Shown piece by piece: positions 36,590-47,284 of a stretch of DNA of 64,000 bases (its first letter is position 1; each line of letters begins with the position of its first letter). The stretch covers positions 62,001-126,000 of the forward strand of contig NZ_QJRH01000063.1 of the NCBI RefSeq assembly GCF_003254545.1, given 5' to 3'. The notes under the pieces were generated by a model. The model did no database searches. It saw only the letters and a program-made list of their open reading frames with translations, and was not told the DNA's origin. Source of the DNA: Flavobacterium tistrianum (GTDB taxonomy: Bacteria; Bacteroidota; Bacteroidia; Flavobacteriales; Flavobacteriaceae). A program made the position numbers and the translations under genes.

Positions 36590-37699
36590 TTAGGCTTTGC
36601 TACTTTTAATATTCTCTACAAATTGGTCAAACAAATATGACGAATCATGCGGTCCTGGGCTAGCCTCTGGGTGATATTGCACAGAAAAGCAATTTTTGTT
36701 TTTCATTCGCATTCCAGCAACAGTTCCGTCATTTAAGTGTACATGGGTAATCTCCAATTCTGGATGATTTTCTAACTGTTCTTTTCTAACAGCGAACCCA
36801 TGATTTTGAGAAGTTATCTCACCTTTACCGGTAATGATGTTTTTAACTGGGTGATTAATTCCTCGGTGTCCGTTAAACATTTTATACGTTTCAACCCCAT
36901 TTGCTAAACCAATTACTTGGTGTCCTAAACAGATTCCGAACAAAGGTTTATTATCTGCTAAAATTTCTTTTGCTACCTGAATTGCTCCAAATAAAGGATC
37001 TGGATCTCCAGGTCCATTTGACAAGAAATATCCATCTGGATTAAACTCCGACATGTCTTTATAAGTTGAATCGAAAGGATACACCTTAATGTAACAATCT
37101 CTTTTTGCAAGATTTCTCAAGATATTCTTTTTGATACCAAGGTCTAAAGCCGAAATTTTATAAGTAGCATTTTCGTCTCCGAAGAAATATGGCTCCTTAG
37201 TAGAAACTTTTGATGCCAATTCTAAACCTTCCATATTTGGCACGTTAGCCAATTCTTTCTTCAGATCTTCTATTGAAGTTCCATCTGTACAAATTACAGC
37301 ATTCATAGCACCGTTATCACGAATATAACTTACAAGTGCACGAGTATCTACATCAGAAATACAGATTAAGTTTTGTTTAGCAAAATAATCTTCTAAACTT
37401 CCAGAAGCATTTTCTCTAGAATAATTAAAACTGAAGTTTTTACAAACTAAACCGGCAATTTTAATACTATCAGATTCCACCTCAGAATCATTAACACCAT
37501 AGTTTCCGATATGTGTATTTGTAGCAACCATTATTTGCCCGAAATAAGAAGGATCAGTAAAAATTTCCTGATACCCTGTCATTCCAGTATTAAAACAAAC
37601 TTCACCAAAAGTTTTACCGCTAATTCCGATAGATTTTCCGTGAAAGATTGTTCCGTCACTAAGTAATAAAATGGCGCTTTGTCGTGTTGTGTATTTCAT
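36590..37699 (-). CDS. carA: Carbamoyl-phosphate synthase small subunit
   Basis: A 369-residue protein with the N-terminal CPSase_sm domain (AILLLSDGTIFHGKSIG) and a class I glutamine amidotransferase domain. The nucleophile is in LFGICLGHQV, and the His/Glu pair is in VQYHPEASPGPHD. It supplies ammonia for carbamoyl phosphate in arginine and pyrimidine synthesis. carB is not adjacent. Confidence 0.96.
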   Translation of the reverse strand: MKYTTRQSAILLLSDGTIFHGKSIGISGKTFGEVCFNTGMTGYQEIFTDPSYFGQIMVATNTHIGNYGVNDSEVESDSIKIAGLVCKNFSFNYSRENASGSLEDYFAKQNLICISDVDTRALVSYIRDNGAMNAVICTDGTSIEDLKKELANVPNMEGLELASKVSTKEPYFFGDENATYKISALDLGIKKNILRNLAKRDCYIKVYPFDSTYKDMSEFNPDGYFLSNGPGDPDPLFGAIQVAKEILADNKPLFGICLGHQVIGLANGVETYKMFNGHRGINHPVKNIITGKGEITSQNHGFAVRKEQLENHPELEITHVHLNDGTVAGMRMKNKNCFSVQYHPEASPGPHDSSYLFDQFVENIKSSKA

Positions 37700-37773
37700 T
37701 ATTTAATTTGTATTGTTTTTTTTTAATCAAGTTATAAAACCTAATCAAGGTTTTAAGTGTAATTAGAATTTTG

Positions 37774-37805
37774 CAAATTTACTTCTTTAAAATAGCCCTT
37801 CCAAG
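37774..37805 (-). promoter_or_regulatory. Bacteroidetes-type promoter for carA
   Basis: The minus strand has TAAATTTG (37781-37774), matching TAnnTTTG. A CTTG (37805-37802) lies 20 bases upstream, one base away from the -33 TTTG. The leader would be about 70 bases long. Confidence 0.55.
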
Positions 37806-37889
37806 ATTTTTTAAAACTTTCACTCGTAAAAATAAAACCTATCATTTTAAATAAGTTACATTTCTGCAGTTTCAAAAAAATCAAAAAAA

Positions 37890-37918
37890 AAGGATAAACT
37901 AAAAATTAGTTTATCCTT
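37890..37918 (-). terminator. Terminator at the end of the ribosomal supercluster
   Basis: A perfect 13-base stem (37890-37902 with 37906-37918) around AAA, followed on the minus strand by a run of nine Ts. It lies 28 bases past the rplQ stop and closes the long unit that starts at rplC. Confidence 0.9.
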
Positions 37919-37946
37919 GATTTTTATAGAATGATTACTTTCATAA

Positions 37947-38438
37947 TTATTCAGAAGCTTCAGTAGTCGTTTCTGATTCAGCAGCAGGGGCTTCAGGAGC
38001 AGCAGTTTCAGCTTTTTTAGCTTTACCACCACGACGGCTTTTCGCTTTTTTAACTTCTTTTTTACCTCCGTTGTAAAGTTCATTGAAGTCAACAAGTTCG
38101 ATCATCGCCATATCAGCGTTATCTCCCAAACGATTTCCAACTTTAATGATACGTGTGTATCCACCTGGACGGTCACCTACTTTAGCAGCAACATCTCTGA
38201 ACAAATCAGTTACAGCGTATTTGTTACGTAAGTAAGCAAAAACAATACGACGATTGTGAGTCGTATCCTCTTTTGATTTTGTAATTAAAGGCTCAACAAA
38301 TTGTTTAAGCGCTTTAGCTTTAGCAACAGTAGTGTTAATACGTTTGTGCTCGATAAGAGAACAAGCCATATTAGCCAACATAGCTTTTCTATGTCCAGTC
38401 TGTCTGCTTAAGTGGTTGAATTTTTTTCCGTGTCTCAT
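37947..38438 (-). CDS. rplQ: Ribosomal protein L17
   Basis: A 163-residue L17. The core starts [20 protein letters not shown]. After the usual end near residue 125 it carries a basic [13 protein letters not shown] stretch and then an Ala/Glu-rich acidic tail, an extension common in Bacteroidetes. It is the last gene of the unit, after rpoA. Confidence 0.97.
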   Translation of the reverse strand: MRHGKKFNHLSRQTGHRKAMLANMACSLIEHKRINTTVAKAKALKQFVEPLITKSKEDTTHNRRIVFAYLRNKYAVTDLFRDVAAKVGDRPGGYTRIIKVGNRLGDNADMAMIELVDFNELYNGGKKEVKKAKSRRGGKAKKAETAAPEAPAAESETTTEASE

Positions 38439-38500
38439 GACGTGTTTTTTTTATCTTCATCTTGCTACAATCCACCATGGAGAGCAAAATATGAAGTAAA

Positions 38501-39493
38501 TTATTCTTTATCTAATTTGTATTTAGCTAAATCCATTCCGAAAGTTAAATTCTTCACTGCAACAAGTTCATCAAGTTCAGTTAAAGATTTTTTACCAAAA
38601 TTACGGAATTTCATTAGGTCATTTTTATTGAACGATACTAAATCACCAAGTGTATCAACTTCAGCCGCTTTCAAGCAATTTAATGCTCTCACAGATAAAT
38701 CCATATCAACAAGCTTAGTTTTAAGCAATTGTCTCATATGCAATGACTCTTCATCATACGATTCTGTTTGTGCAATTTCGTCAGCCTCAAGTGTAATTCT
38801 TTCGTCAGAGAATAACATGAAATGGTGAATTAAAACTTTAGCAGCTTCAGTAAGAGCATCTTTAGGATTGATAGATCCATCAGTTTTGATTTCAAAAACT
38901 AATTTTTCGTAATCCGTCTTTTGCTCAACACGGAAATTTTCGATTGCATATTTTACATTTTTTACCGGAGTAAAAATAGAATCTGTAAAAATCGTTCCAA
39001 TTGCAGCATTCTGTTTTTTGTTCTCTTCAGCAGGCACGTATCCTCTACCTTTTTCGATTGTTAAATCGAAATTCAATTTGATTTTAGAATCTAAGTTACA
39101 GATAACAAGGTCTGGATTTAGAACTTGGAAACCTGAAATAAATTTCTGAAAATCACCTGCTGTTAATTGATCTTTACCTGAAACAGAAATAGTAACTGAT
39201 TCATTATCGATATCTTCAATTTGACGTTTGAAACGTACTTGTTTTAGATTAAGGATAATTTCGGTAACATCCTCAACAACACCTGAAATAGTAGAAAACT
39301 CATGATCTACACCTTCGATACGAACAGATGTAATTGCATAACCTTCTAACGCTGAAAGCAAAACTCTTCTAAGTGCATTACCAACTGTCAATCCGTAACC
39401 AGGTTCTAAAGGTCTAAACTCAAATTTACCTTCAAAATCGGTTGAATCGATCATGATAACTTTATCGGGCTTTTGAAAATTAAATATTGCCAT
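38501..39493 (-). CDS. rpoA: RNA polymerase alpha subunit
   Basis: A 330-residue alpha subunit. The N-terminal assembly domain has [20 protein letters not shown], and the C-terminal domain (about 260-320) has the helix-hairpin-helix [16 protein letters not shown]. It assembles with beta and beta'. It sits between rpsD and rplQ, the usual alpha-operon order. Confidence 0.98.
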   Translation of the reverse strand: MAIFNFQKPDKVIMIDSTDFEGKFEFRPLEPGYGLTVGNALRRVLLSALEGYAITSVRIEGVDHEFSTISGVVEDVTEIILNLKQVRFKRQIEDIDNESVTISVSGKDQLTAGDFQKFISGFQVLNPDLVICNLDSKIKLNFDLTIEKGRGYVPAEENKKQNAAIGTIFTDSIFTPVKNVKYAIENFRVEQKTDYEKLVFEIKTDGSINPKDALTEAAKVLIHHFMLFSDERITLEADEIAQTESYDEESLHMRQLLKTKLVDMDLSVRALNCLKAAEVDTLGDLVSFNKNDLMKFRNFGKKSLTELDELVAVKNLTFGMDLAKYKLDKE

Positions 39494-39514
39494 AAATTTC
39501 GACTAAGTCAATTA

Positions 39515-40120
39515 TTATTTGTTGTACAACTCTACGATTAATTGTTCTTTAATGTTTTCTGGAATTTGAAGTCTTGCAGGTACAGAAACGAAAGTTCCTT
39601 CTTTAAGATCATTGTTCCAAGTAATCCATTCATAAACATGACTTGAATTTGATAAAGAACGTTCGATAGCTTCTAAAGATTTAGATTTTTCACGAACTGC
39701 AACTTTATCACCAGGCTTAAGGTGGTAAGAAGGAATATTAACAACCTCTCCATTTACAGTAATGTGTCTGTGAGAAACGATTTGACGCGCACCTCTTCTA
39801 GATGGAGCAATTCCCATTCTAAAAACAACATTATCTAATCTTGCTTCGCATAATTGTAATAGAACTTCACCAGTTACTCCTTTAGTCGCTGATGCTTTTT
39901 CGAATAAATTTCTGAATTGTTTTTCTAAAATTCCATAAGAATATTTAGCTTTTTGCTTTTCCATTAACTGAACAGCATACTCAGATTTTTTTCCTCTTTT
40001 TTTAGCCATCCCGTGTTGTCCAGGTGGGTAATTTCTTTTTTCGAAAGATCTATCATCTCCGAAGATTGCCTCGCCAAATTTACGAGCGATTTTGGTTTTA
40101 GGACCAGTATATCTTGCCAT
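39515..40120 (-). CDS. rpsD: Ribosomal protein S4
   Basis: A 201-residue S4 with [17 protein letters not shown] at the start and the S4 RNA-binding domain with [20 protein letters not shown]. It has no N-terminal cysteine zinc motif. S4 is the known autoregulator of alpha operons in several bacteria, and a hairpin lies directly upstream at 40135-40188. Confidence 0.98.
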   Translation of the reverse strand: MARYTGPKTKIARKFGEAIFGDDRSFEKRNYPPGQHGMAKKRGKKSEYAVQLMEKQKAKYSYGILEKQFRNLFEKASATKGVTGEVLLQLCEARLDNVVFRMGIAPSRRGARQIVSHRHITVNGEVVNIPSYHLKPGDKVAVREKSKSLEAIERSLSNSSHVYEWITWNNDLKEGTFVSVPARLQIPENIKEQLIVELYNK

Positions 40121-40134
40121 TTTAAAAAAATTTT

Positions 40135-40188
40135 AAGGTAGAAATTATGAATTCAGGTCTAATCCTTCGATAATTTATGTTCTACCTT
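40135..40188 (-). promoter_or_regulatory. Hairpin before rpsD, candidate S4 leader
   Basis: AAGGTAGAA (40135-40143) pairs with TTCTACCTT (40180-40188). Inside, AATTAT (40143-40148) can pair with ATAATT (40170-40175), with a small bulge. The hairpin fills the unusually wide 91-base gap between rpsK and rpsD, while most other gaps in the cluster are below 30 bases. It has no T-run and so is not a terminator. Function inferred. Confidence 0.5.
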
Positions 40189-40211
40189 GATTATACTATA
40201 AAAATAAAAAA

Positions 40212-40595
40212 TTAAACTCTACGTCTTTTTGGAGGACGACATCCGTTGTGTGGCATTGGAGTAACATCAATAATTTCAGTAACTTCAATTCCACCGTTAT
40301 GAATAGAACGGATAGCAGACTCACGTCCGTTACCTGGTCCTTTTACATAAACTTTCACTTTTTTAAGTCCTGCCTCAAGTGCTACTTTAGTGCAATCTTC
40401 TGCTGCCATTTGAGCTGCATAAGGAGTGTTCTTTTTAGAACCTCTGAAACCCATTTTACCAGCTGAAGACCAAGAGATAACTTCACCTTTCTTATTAGTC
40501 AAAGAAATAATAATGTTATTAAAAGTGGCAGAAATATGAGCCTCACCCGTTGATTCAACGATAACTTTACGTTTTTTTGCAGTTGCTTTAGCCAT
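40212..40595 (-). CDS. rpsK: Ribosomal protein S11
   Basis: A 127-residue S11 with [20 protein letters not shown] and the C-terminal [18 protein letters not shown]. It is a platform protein of the small subunit. It follows rpsM by 8 bases. Confidence 0.98.
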   Translation of the reverse strand: MAKATAKKRKVIVESTGEAHISATFNNIIISLTNKKGEVISWSSAGKMGFRGSKKNTPYAAQMAAEDCTKVALEAGLKKVKVYVKGPGNGRESAIRSIHNGGIEVTEIIDVTPMPHNGCRPPKRRRV

Positions 40596-40603
40596 ATTAC
40601 TTA

Positions 40604-40978
40604 TTATTTAGTTGCTTTTTTCTTGTTAGCAACAGTTTTTCTTTTACCTTTTCTTGTTCTTGAGTTGTTTTTAGTTCTTTGTCCTCTTAATGGAAGACCA
40701 GATCTGTGACGAATACCTCTGTAACATCCAATATCCATTAAACGTTTAATGTTTAAAGAAATTTCAGAACGTAATTCTCCTTCAATTTTGTAAAATGAAA
40801 CAGCTTCACGAATTGCTCCGATTTCATCATCATTCCAATCTTGAACTTTTTTATCTTGGCTAACTTGAGCTTTTTCTAAAATCTCAATAGCTCTACTTTT
40901 TCCTAATCCGAAGATATAGGTAAGTGCAATAACACCTCTTTTGTTTTTTGGGATATCTACCCCTGCTATTCTTGCCAT
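40604..40978 (-). CDS. rpsM: Ribosomal protein S13
   Basis: A 124-residue S13 starting [19 protein letters not shown], with the C-terminal [19 protein letters not shown] that contacts tRNA in the P site. It has the normal length and lies 2 bases from rpmJ. Confidence 0.98.
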   Translation of the reverse strand: MARIAGVDIPKNKRGVIALTYIFGLGKSRAIEILEKAQVSQDKKVQDWNDDEIGAIREAVSFYKIEGELRSEISLNIKRLMDIGCYRGIRHRSGLPLRGQRTKNNSRTRKGKRKTVANKKKATK

Positions 40979-40980
40979 AA

Positions 40981-41097
40981 TTATCCTTGTCTTTGTTTAA
41001 ATCTAGGATTCTTTTTGTTTATTACGTACAGTCTCCCTTTTCTACGCACGATAATGCACTCGGCACTTCTCTTTTTTACTGATGCTCTAACTTTCAT
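40981..41097 (-). CDS. rpmJ: Ribosomal protein L36 (zinc-free form)
   Basis: A 38-residue L36, [13 protein letters not shown] at the start and PRFKQRQG at the end, between infA and rpsM where L36 is expected. The usual zinc ligands are mostly lost: only one cysteine (Cys14) remains, and Phe replaces the His before KQRQG. This is therefore the C-minus type that does not bind zinc. Confidence 0.95.
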
Positions 41098-41109
41098 AGT
41101 GAATATCCT

Positions 41110-41325
41110 TTAATATCGATAAGTAATTCTTGCTTTTGACAAATCGTAAGGACTCATTTCTAGTTTCACTTTATCACCAGGTAATAACTTGATGTAATGC
41201 ATTCGCATTTTACCAGAAATATGAGCAATTACAATATGTCCATTTTCTAACTCTACACGGAACATAGCATTTGACAATGCTTCTATAATTGATCCGTCTT
41301 GTTCTATTGCTGATTGTTTTGCCAT
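41110..41325 (-). CDS. infA: Translation initiation factor IF-1
   Basis: A 71-residue OB-fold protein with [20 protein letters not shown] and [19 protein letters not shown]. It is a full-length IF-1 that binds the A site of the 30S subunit. It sits 7 bases after secY, as in many Bacteroidetes. Confidence 0.98.
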   Translation of the reverse strand: MAKQSAIEQDGSIIEALSNAMFRVELENGHIVIAHISGKMRMHYIKLLPGDKVKLEMSPYDLSKARITYRY

Positions 41326-41332
41326 AAATATA

Positions 41333-42679
41333 TTAAGCTACCGCTTTTCTATTTTTACCAGTCTTCATTAAACCATCATAATGTTTGTTTAACAAGTATG
41401 AATTGATCTGTTGAATAGTATCTATTGCAACACCAACCATAATTATTAATGAGGTACCTCCAAAAAACATTGCCCAAGATTGTTGTACATCCATAATACT
41501 TACAACAATAGCTGGGAACACAGCAATCAAAGCAAGGAATAAAGATCCTGGGAAAGTTATTAAAGACATCACTTTATCAAGGAAGTCAGAAGTTTCTGCT
41601 CCTGGACGAACGCCTGGAATAAAACCACCGCTTCTTTTTAAATCATCAGCCATTTTGTTAGTAGGAACGGTGATTGCAGTATAAAAGAATGTAAATACAA
41701 TAATTAAAGTTGCAAAAACAAAATTATACCAAAAACCAAACATATTACTAAATGCACCAACAATAGATTGTGATGTATCTGATTTAGACAATCCAGCCAC
41801 AGCTGCAGGGATAAACATAATTGCTTGAGCAAAAATGATTGGCATAACTCCAGAAGCATTAAGCTTTAGAGGAATCCATTGTCTATTACCACCTGCCAAA
41901 TCTTGTTCGTAATCTCCACTTGTAGTACGACGAGCATACTGCACAGGGATTCTACGTACTGCCATTGTAAGCAATACACAAGAAATGATAACTAACAGCC
42001 ACACAATAATTTCAATAACTAATAACATTGGACCTCCATTGTTATTGGTAACACGAGTTGTAAACTCTTGGATAAAAGCTTGTGGTAAACGAGCTAAAAT
42101 ACCAACCATAATTAACAATGAAATACCATTTCCAATACCTTTATCTGTAATTTTTTCTCCAAGCCACATAGCAAAAATTGTACCAGTAACTAAGATAATA
42201 ACAGACGAGAACAAAAATTCAGGTGAATTAAAGCCTAGCAAAAATGCATTACTAGGCAATGTTCTGTATAAATTATAGATATAAGTTGGACCTTGAACCA
42301 ATGTGATAGCGATTGTCAACCAACGAGTGATTTGATTAATCTTTTTTCTACCACTTTCCCCATCATTTTGAAGTTTTTGCAAATATGGAATCGCAATTCC
42401 CATCAACTGAACAACAATAGACGCAGAAATATAAGGCATGATACCTAAGGCAAAAACTGAAGCCTTAGAGAAAGCACCCCCGGTGAACATGTCTAGAATA
42501 GATCCTAGACCATTTTTAGTTTGTCCCGCTAAACCAGTCAATTGCGTTGCGTCAATTCCAGGAAGCGTAACGTGTGCTCCAAAACGATATACTAAAAGCA
42601 ATCCTAAAGTAATTAAGATTCTATTTTTTAGTTCTTCGATTTTCCAAACATTACTTATTGATTCAATAAATTTCTTCAT
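41333..42679 (-). CDS. secY: Protein translocase subunit SecY
   Basis: A 448-residue channel protein with about ten membrane helices. It has the plug-region [11 protein letters not shown] at the N-terminus, [13 protein letters not shown], and the cytosolic loop YARRTTSG with the conserved arginines. It lies between rplO and infA, the usual spc-operon place. Confidence 0.97.
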   Translation of the reverse strand: MKKFIESISNVWKIEELKNRILITLGLLLVYRFGAHVTLPGIDATQLTGLAGQTKNGLGSILDMFTGGAFSKASVFALGIMPYISASIVVQLMGIAIPYLQKLQNDGESGRKKINQITRWLTIAITLVQGPTYIYNLYRTLPSNAFLLGFNSPEFLFSSVIILVTGTIFAMWLGEKITDKGIGNGISLLIMVGILARLPQAFIQEFTTRVTNNNGGPMLLVIEIIVWLLVIISCVLLTMAVRRIPVQYARRTTSGDYEQDLAGGNRQWIPLKLNASGVMPIIFAQAIMFIPAAVAGLSKSDTSQSIVGAFSNMFGFWYNFVFATLIIVFTFFYTAITVPTNKMADDLKRSGGFIPGVRPGAETSDFLDKVMSLITFPGSLFLALIAVFPAIVVSIMDVQQSWAMFFGGTSLIIMVGVAIDTIQQINSYLLNKHYDGLMKTGKNRKAVA

Positions 42680-42692
42680 CTTAATAGATAAG

Positions 42693-43145
42693 TTATATAG
42701 TTACAGCTTCTCCTCCAGCAGCTTCAATAGCAGCTTTTGCAGTAGCAGTAAATTTGTGGGCAGTTACTTTTAATTTTGCTTTCAATTCTCCTCTACCTAA
42801 AATCTTAACGATCTCATTTTTAGAAGCTAGACGATTTGCTACGAAATCTGCCATTGAAACAGAATCAGTAATTACACCGTTATCAACTAATAATTGAAGA
42901 GTATCTAAATTAACACCTTCGTATTCTTTACGATTGATGTTTTTGAAACCAAACTTAGGTACACGTCTTTGAAGTGGCATTTGACCTCCTTCAAAACCAA
43001 TCTTTTTAGAATAACCAGAACGAGATTTTGCTCCTTTGTGTCCACGTGCAGCAGTACCACCTTTTCCAGAACCTTCTCCTCTACCTAATCTTTTATTTTG
43101 ATTGTGTGTAGATCCCTCAGCAGGTTGTAAGTTACTTAAATTCAT
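42693..43145 (-). CDS. rplO: Ribosomal protein L15
   Basis: A 150-residue L15 with the Gly-rich basic N-terminus (RLGRGEGSGKGGTAARGHKG) that runs into 23S rRNA and a globular C-terminal part. Normal length. 13 bases before secY. Confidence 0.98.
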   Translation of the reverse strand: MNLSNLQPAEGSTHNQNKRLGRGEGSGKGGTAARGHKGAKSRSGYSKKIGFEGGQMPLQRRVPKFGFKNINRKEYEGVNLDTLQLLVDNGVITDSVSMADFVANRLASKNEIVKILGRGELKAKLKVTAHKFTATAKAAIEAAGGEAVTI

Positions 43146-43156
43146 AACAGTATTTG

Positions 43157-43339
43157 TTATTTAGCTTCTTCAACAGAAACTAAGTGTTTAACTTTGTTTA
43201 TCATCCCAAGGATAGCAGGATTTGACTCATGCTCCACAACTTGTCCAATTTTACGTAGACCTAAAGCTTCCAACCCTCTCTTTTGAGAAAGAGGACAGTT
43301 GATTTTGCTTCTTACTTGTTTTACTAATAATTTAGCCAT
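43157..43339 (-). CDS. rpmD: Ribosomal protein L30
   Basis: A 60-residue L30 with [20 protein letters not shown] and HPA-like [15 protein letters not shown]. Its small size and place between rpsE and rplO are as expected. Confidence 0.97.
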   Translation of the reverse strand: MAKLLVKQVRSKINCPLSQKRGLEALGLRKIGQVVEHESNPAILGMINKVKHLVSVEEAK

Positions 43340-43350
43340 AATTTCCTGAA

Positions 43351-43872
43351 TTAACCTTTAAAAACTTTTTCTAAAGAAATACCTCTCTGTTTTGCAACAG
43401 TATGAGCGCTTCTCATTTGCAATAAAGCATCAAAAGTTGCTTTTACTACGTTATGTGGATTTGATGATCCTTGAGATTTAGACAATACATCGTGAATACC
43501 TACTGACTCAAGAACTGAACGAACAGCTCCACCAGCGATAACTCCAGTACCATGAGATGCTGGAATTAAGAATACACGCGCACCACCAAATTTACCTTTT
43601 TGTTCGTGAGGAACAGATTGACCGTTCAAAGGAATTCTCACCAAGTTTTTCTTAGCATCTTCTACTGCTTTCGCAATTGCTTCAGAAACGTCTTTAGATT
43701 TTCCTAATCCGTGACCAACTACTCCATTTTCATCACCTACAACTACAATAGCAGAAAAACCAAAAGCTCTACCTCCTTTTGTAACTTTAGTAACACGATT
43801 TACACTAACTAGACGATCTTTTAATTCAAGACCACTAGGTTTTACCAATTCTACATTTTTGTATTTAGACAT
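43351..43872 (-). CDS. rpsE: Ribosomal protein S5
   Basis: A 173-residue S5. The N-terminal double-stranded RNA-binding domain has [20 protein letters not shown], and the C-terminal domain has [19 protein letters not shown]. It helps decoding accuracy at the mRNA entry channel. Confidence 0.98.
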   Translation of the reverse strand: MSKYKNVELVKPSGLELKDRLVSVNRVTKVTKGGRAFGFSAIVVVGDENGVVGHGLGKSKDVSEAIAKAVEDAKKNLVRIPLNGQSVPHEQKGKFGGARVFLIPASHGTGVIAGGAVRSVLESVGIHDVLSKSQGSSNPHNVVKATFDALLQMRSAHTVAKQRGISLEKVFKG

Positions 43873-43878
43873 AATATA

Positions 43879-44229
43879 TTAGAATTTAAGTCCAGCGGCT
43901 CTTGCGCCTTCTGCTAATGATTTAATACGACCGTGATATAAATATCCACCTCTGTCGAAAGTGATGGTATCAATCCCAGCTTTTAACGCTTTCTCTGCAA
44001 CTAATTTTCCAACAGCAGCAGCTACTTCAACGTTAGTACCTTTTCCTATTTCTTTTTCTCTTGAAGATGCAGCTAATATAGTAACTCCATTTACATCATC
44101 AATAATTTGAGCGTAAATTTCTTTATTACTTCTAAAAACAGAAAGTCTAGGTCTTGCAGCAGTACCACTAACCGATTTTCTAATTCTGAATTTAATTCTC
44201 TGTCTTCTTTCAGATTTTGTTAATGACAT
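43879..44229 (-). CDS. rplR: Ribosomal protein L18
   Basis: A 116-residue L18 with [18 protein letters not shown] and the C-terminal [20 protein letters not shown]. It binds 5S rRNA. Position between rplF and rpsE is standard. Confidence 0.98.
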   Translation of the reverse strand: MSLTKSERRQRIKFRIRKSVSGTAARPRLSVFRSNKEIYAQIIDDVNGVTILAASSREKEIGKGTNVEVAAAVGKLVAEKALKAGIDTITFDRGGYLYHGRIKSLAEGARAAGLKF

Positions 44230-44240
44230 AATCTTATATT

Positions 44241-44783
44241 TTAAGCTGATTTACCTGCTTTTCTTCTTAATACTTCACCCACAAATTTAACACCTTTTCC
44301 TTTGTATGGCTCAGGCTTACGGAAACTTCTGATTTTCGCAGCTACTTGACCTAAAAGTTGTTTATCAAATGATGTTAATTTTACGATAGGGTTCTTACCT
44401 TTTTCAGATATTGTTTCTAAAGATACTTCTGGAGCAATTTCCAAAACAATATTGTGAGAATATCCAAGAGCTAAATCTAATTTTTGACCTTGGTTTGAAG
44501 CTCTATAACCAACTCCAACTAATTCAAGTTCTTTTGTAAAACCTTCAGATACACCAACAATCATGTTACTGATTAAAGCTCTGTATAATCCGTGTTTTGC
44601 TCTTTGGTCTTTATAATCAGATGATCTTTCTATTGTGATTTGATCACCTTCAACTTTTACAGTTACGTCCGAAAACTCCTGAATTAGTTGACCTTTTTTT
44701 CCTTTTACTGTAATACTACCTTCTTTAACTTCAACAGTTACACCAGCAGGAATTACAATTGGACTTTTACCTATTCTTGACAT
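44241..44783 (-). CDS. rplF: Ribosomal protein L6
   Basis: A 180-residue L6 made of two related domains. It starts [19 protein letters not shown] and ends with the [15 protein letters not shown] motif that binds 23S rRNA near the sarcin-ricin loop. Confidence 0.98.
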   Translation of the reverse strand: MSRIGKSPIVIPAGVTVEVKEGSITVKGKKGQLIQEFSDVTVKVEGDQITIERSSDYKDQRAKHGLYRALISNMIVGVSEGFTKELELVGVGYRASNQGQKLDLALGYSHNIVLEIAPEVSLETISEKGKNPIVKLTSFDKQLLGQVAAKIRSFRKPEPYKGKGVKFVGEVLRRKAGKSA

Positions 44784-44801
44784 CTTATCTAGTGTTTAAA
44801 A

Positions 44802-45200
44802 TTAGTATACGTAACAAATTACTTCACCACCTACATTTAATTGCTTAGCTTGTTTTCCAGTCATCAAACCTTTTGATGTAGAAACGATAGCAATTCCTAA
44901 TCCGTTAAGGATTCTTGGTAATTTGGCAGCACCTGCGTACTTACGTAAACCAGGTTTACTAATTCTTTGAATATCTTTAATTACAGGCTCTTTAGTATCT
45001 TTATCGTACTTTAAAGCAATTTTGATAGAACCTTGAACTGTGTTCTGCTCAAATTTGTAACTCAAGATGTAACCTTGATCAAATAAGATCTTAGTTATCT
45101 CTTTTTTTAGATTAGATGCTGGAATCTCAACAACTTTGTGGTTTGCTGCCACAGCGTTACGAACTCTAGTCAAATAATCTGCAATAGGATCTGTATACAT
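44802..45200 (-). CDS. rpsH: Ribosomal protein S8
   Basis: A 132-residue S8 from the ATG at 45200, MYTDPIADYLTRVRNAVAAN. The frame is open to 45260, but the extra 20 residues have no family match and would nearly fill the gap to rpsN. The C-terminal STSKGLMTGKQAK and GGEVICYVY are the 16S rRNA-binding part. Confidence 0.96.
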   Translation of the reverse strand: MYTDPIADYLTRVRNAVAANHKVVEIPASNLKKEITKILFDQGYILSYKFEQNTVQGSIKIALKYDKDTKEPVIKDIQRISKPGLRKYAGAAKLPRILNGLGIAIVSTSKGLMTGKQAKQLNVGGEVICYVY

Positions 45201-45278
45201 ATGTATTTGATTGCGATTATGGTTTTCAGGAAGCACCCCGCTTCCTGAACCTTTAATCAATTTATAAACTTTTTTAAA

Positions 45279-45548
45279 TTACCAGCTTGCTTTTTTCACA
45301 CCTGGAATTAATCCATTGTTAGCCATTTCACGGAAAGTTACACGTGAAATACCGAATTGACGGATGTAACCTCTTGGTCTTCCAGTCAATTTACAACGGT
45401 TATGCAAACGAACAGGTGAAGCGTTTTTTGGTAATCTTTGTAAACCTTCATAGTCTCCAGCTTCTAATAAAGCTTTTCTCTTTTCAGCATACTTAGCTAC
45501 CGTTTTCTCTCTTTTCACCTCGCGGGCTTTCATTGATTCTTTAGCCAT
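45279..45548 (-). CDS. rpsN: Ribosomal protein S14 (zinc-free form)
   Basis: An 89-residue S14 of the long type. It has [20 protein letters not shown] with only one cysteine and lacks the CxxC...CxxC motif of the short zinc type. It ends [10 protein letters not shown], as usual. It follows rplE by 3 bases. Confidence 0.97.
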
Positions 45549-45551
45549 GTC

Positions 45552-46103
45552 TTAATTCTTTTTAAAAGGTAATCCTAATTCAGCCAATAATGACTTCGCT
45601 TCCTTGTCAGTTTTTGCAGTAGTAACAAATGTAATATCCATTCCTGAAATTTTGTTTACTTTGTCAATATCAATTTCTGGGAAAATGATTTGCTCTAAAA
45701 CTCCAAGATTGTAGTTACCTCTTCCGTCAAAACCAGTAGCTTTAATACCATTGAAATCTCTAACACGTGGTAAAGCAGAAGTAATAAGTCTATCTAAAAA
45801 CTCATACATTCTTTCTCCACGTAAAGTTACTTTTGCTCCAATAGGCATCCCTTTTCTTAATTTGAAAGATGCAACGTCTTTCTTAGAAATTGTAGATACT
45901 GCTTTTTGTCCAGTGATCTTTGTTAACTCATCAACTGCATAGTCAATAAGTTTTTTATCAGATACAGCTGCACCAACTCCACGGCTCAAAACGATTTTTT
46001 CAAGTTTAGGAACTTGCATTACGTTTGTATATCCGAACTCTTCTTTAAGAGCAGAGATTACTCTACTCTTATATTCTTCTTTTAGTCTAGGTGTATATGC
46101 CAT
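45552..46103 (-). CDS. rplE: Ribosomal protein L5
   Basis: A 183-residue L5 with [20 protein letters not shown] and the loop [22 protein letters not shown]. It binds 5S rRNA and contacts P-site tRNA. It is 2 bases from rplX. Confidence 0.98.
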   Translation of the reverse strand: MAYTPRLKEEYKSRVISALKEEFGYTNVMQVPKLEKIVLSRGVGAAVSDKKLIDYAVDELTKITGQKAVSTISKKDVASFKLRKGMPIGAKVTLRGERMYEFLDRLITSALPRVRDFNGIKATGFDGRGNYNLGVLEQIIFPEIDIDKVNKISGMDITFVTTAKTDKEAKSLLAELGLPFKKN

Positions 46104-46105
46104 TA

Positions 46106-46420
46106 CTATAGTACTTGATTAGATTTTTTTGAAAATCTTACTTTCTTATCTCCTTCTACTCTGATACCTACTCTAGTTGTTTCCTTAGTTTTAGGATCAA
46201 TTAAAGCAATGTTAGAAATTTGAATAGAAGCCTCTTTCTTAACGATACCACCTTGAGGGTTTTTAGCACTTGGTTTAGTATGTTTAGAAACCATGTTTAC
46301 ACCTTCAACGATCGCTTTGTTTTTTTCACGGTAAACACGTAAAACTTTACCTTCAGCACCTTTATGGTCTCCAGCAATAACTCTTACAATGTCTCCTGAT
46401 TTTATTTTTAGCTTTATCAT
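46106..46420 (-). CDS. rplX: Ribosomal protein L24
   Basis: A 104-residue L24 with the KOW motif [20 protein letters not shown] and [20 protein letters not shown]. It starts early assembly of the large subunit. The start overlaps nothing and the gap to rplN is 11 bases. Confidence 0.98.
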   Translation of the reverse strand: MIKLKIKSGDIVRVIAGDHKGAEGKVLRVYREKNKAIVEGVNMVSKHTKPSAKNPQGGIVKKEASIQISNIALIDPKTKETTRVGIRVEGDKKVRFSKKSNQVL

Positions 46421-46431
46421 CTTAAAACGAA

Positions 46432-46800
46432 TTAAAGCACTTCTGGTGCTAATGATACAATTTTCATGAATTGTTTTTCACGAAGTTCTCTTGCTACCGG
46501 ACCAAAAACACGAGTTCCTCTCATTTCCCCTGCAGCATTCAAAAGAACACATGCATTGTCATCGAAACGGATATAAGAACCATCAGCTCTTCTCACTTCT
46601 TTTTTAGTACGCACAACAACTGCAGTTGAAACAGCTCCTTTTTTCACGTTTCCGTTTGGAGTTGCATCTTTGATAGAAACTACAATTTTGTCACCAACAG
46701 AGGCATATCTTCTTTTAGTACCTCCTAAAACACGAATAGTTAAAACTTCTTTAGCTCCCGTGTTATCTGCTACTTTTAGTCTTGATTCTTGTTGTACCAT
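46432..46800 (-). CDS. rplN: Ribosomal protein L14
   Basis: A 122-residue L14 beginning [19 protein letters not shown] and ending in the usual [10 protein letters not shown]. It lies at the subunit interface. Two bases from rpsQ. Confidence 0.98.
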
Positions 46801-46802
46801 AA

Positions 46803-47063
46803 TTATTTAGCTCTTTCTAAGATTTCAACTAATCTCCAACATTTTGTTTTACTTAAAGGACGCGTTTCGCTGATCTTTACAGTATCACCAATGTTACAGT
46901 CGTTTTTTTCGTCGTGTGCAACGTATTTTTTTGTTTTCAACACGAACTTACCGTATAATGGGTGTTTTACTTTTCTTACTTCAGAAATAACGATAGATTT
47001 ATCCATCTTATTTGAAGTAACAACACCTATTCTTTCTTTTCTTAAATTTCTTTTTTCTTCCAT
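46803..47063 (-). CDS. rpsQ: Ribosomal protein S17
   Basis: An 86-residue OB-fold S17 with [20 protein letters not shown] and the [18 protein letters not shown] motif. It is an early assembly protein of the small subunit. Confidence 0.98.
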   Translation of the reverse strand: MEEKRNLRKERIGVVTSNKMDKSIVISEVRKVKHPLYGKFVLKTKKYVAHDEKNDCNIGDTVKISETRPLSKTKCWRLVEILERAK

Positions 47064-47080
47064 CTTTCAGCAGAATACAA

Positions 47081-47272
47081 TTATTGTAACTCTCTTTTAG
47101 TTAACTCTGTAGCCAATCTTGCAACTGTTCTTCTAACGCTTCTAATTTGAAGTGGGTTAGCAATTGGAGAAATAGCGTGAGCCATTTTTAGGTCAGCATA
47201 TACTTTCTTAGTTTGACTAAGCTTTTCTTGCAACTCCGCTGCAGAAAGATCTTTTATTTCTGATTGTTTCAT
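47081..47272 (-). CDS. rpmC: Ribosomal protein L29
   Basis: A 63-residue helical L29 with MKQSEIKDLSAAELQEKL and SIRTVRRTVARL-like IRSVRRTVARLATEL. It lies at the tunnel exit, beside L23. It follows rplP by 12 bases. Confidence 0.97.
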   Translation of the reverse strand: MKQSEIKDLSAAELQEKLSQTKKVYADLKMAHAISPIANPLQIRSVRRTVARLATELTKRELQ

Positions 47273-47284
47273 AATAAATATAAA

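Noticed and set aside
37856..38095. A 79-codon minus-strand frame across the rplQ 3' end
   Set aside because: It overlaps rplQ in another frame and runs through its terminator; Lys/Leu-rich with no family look.
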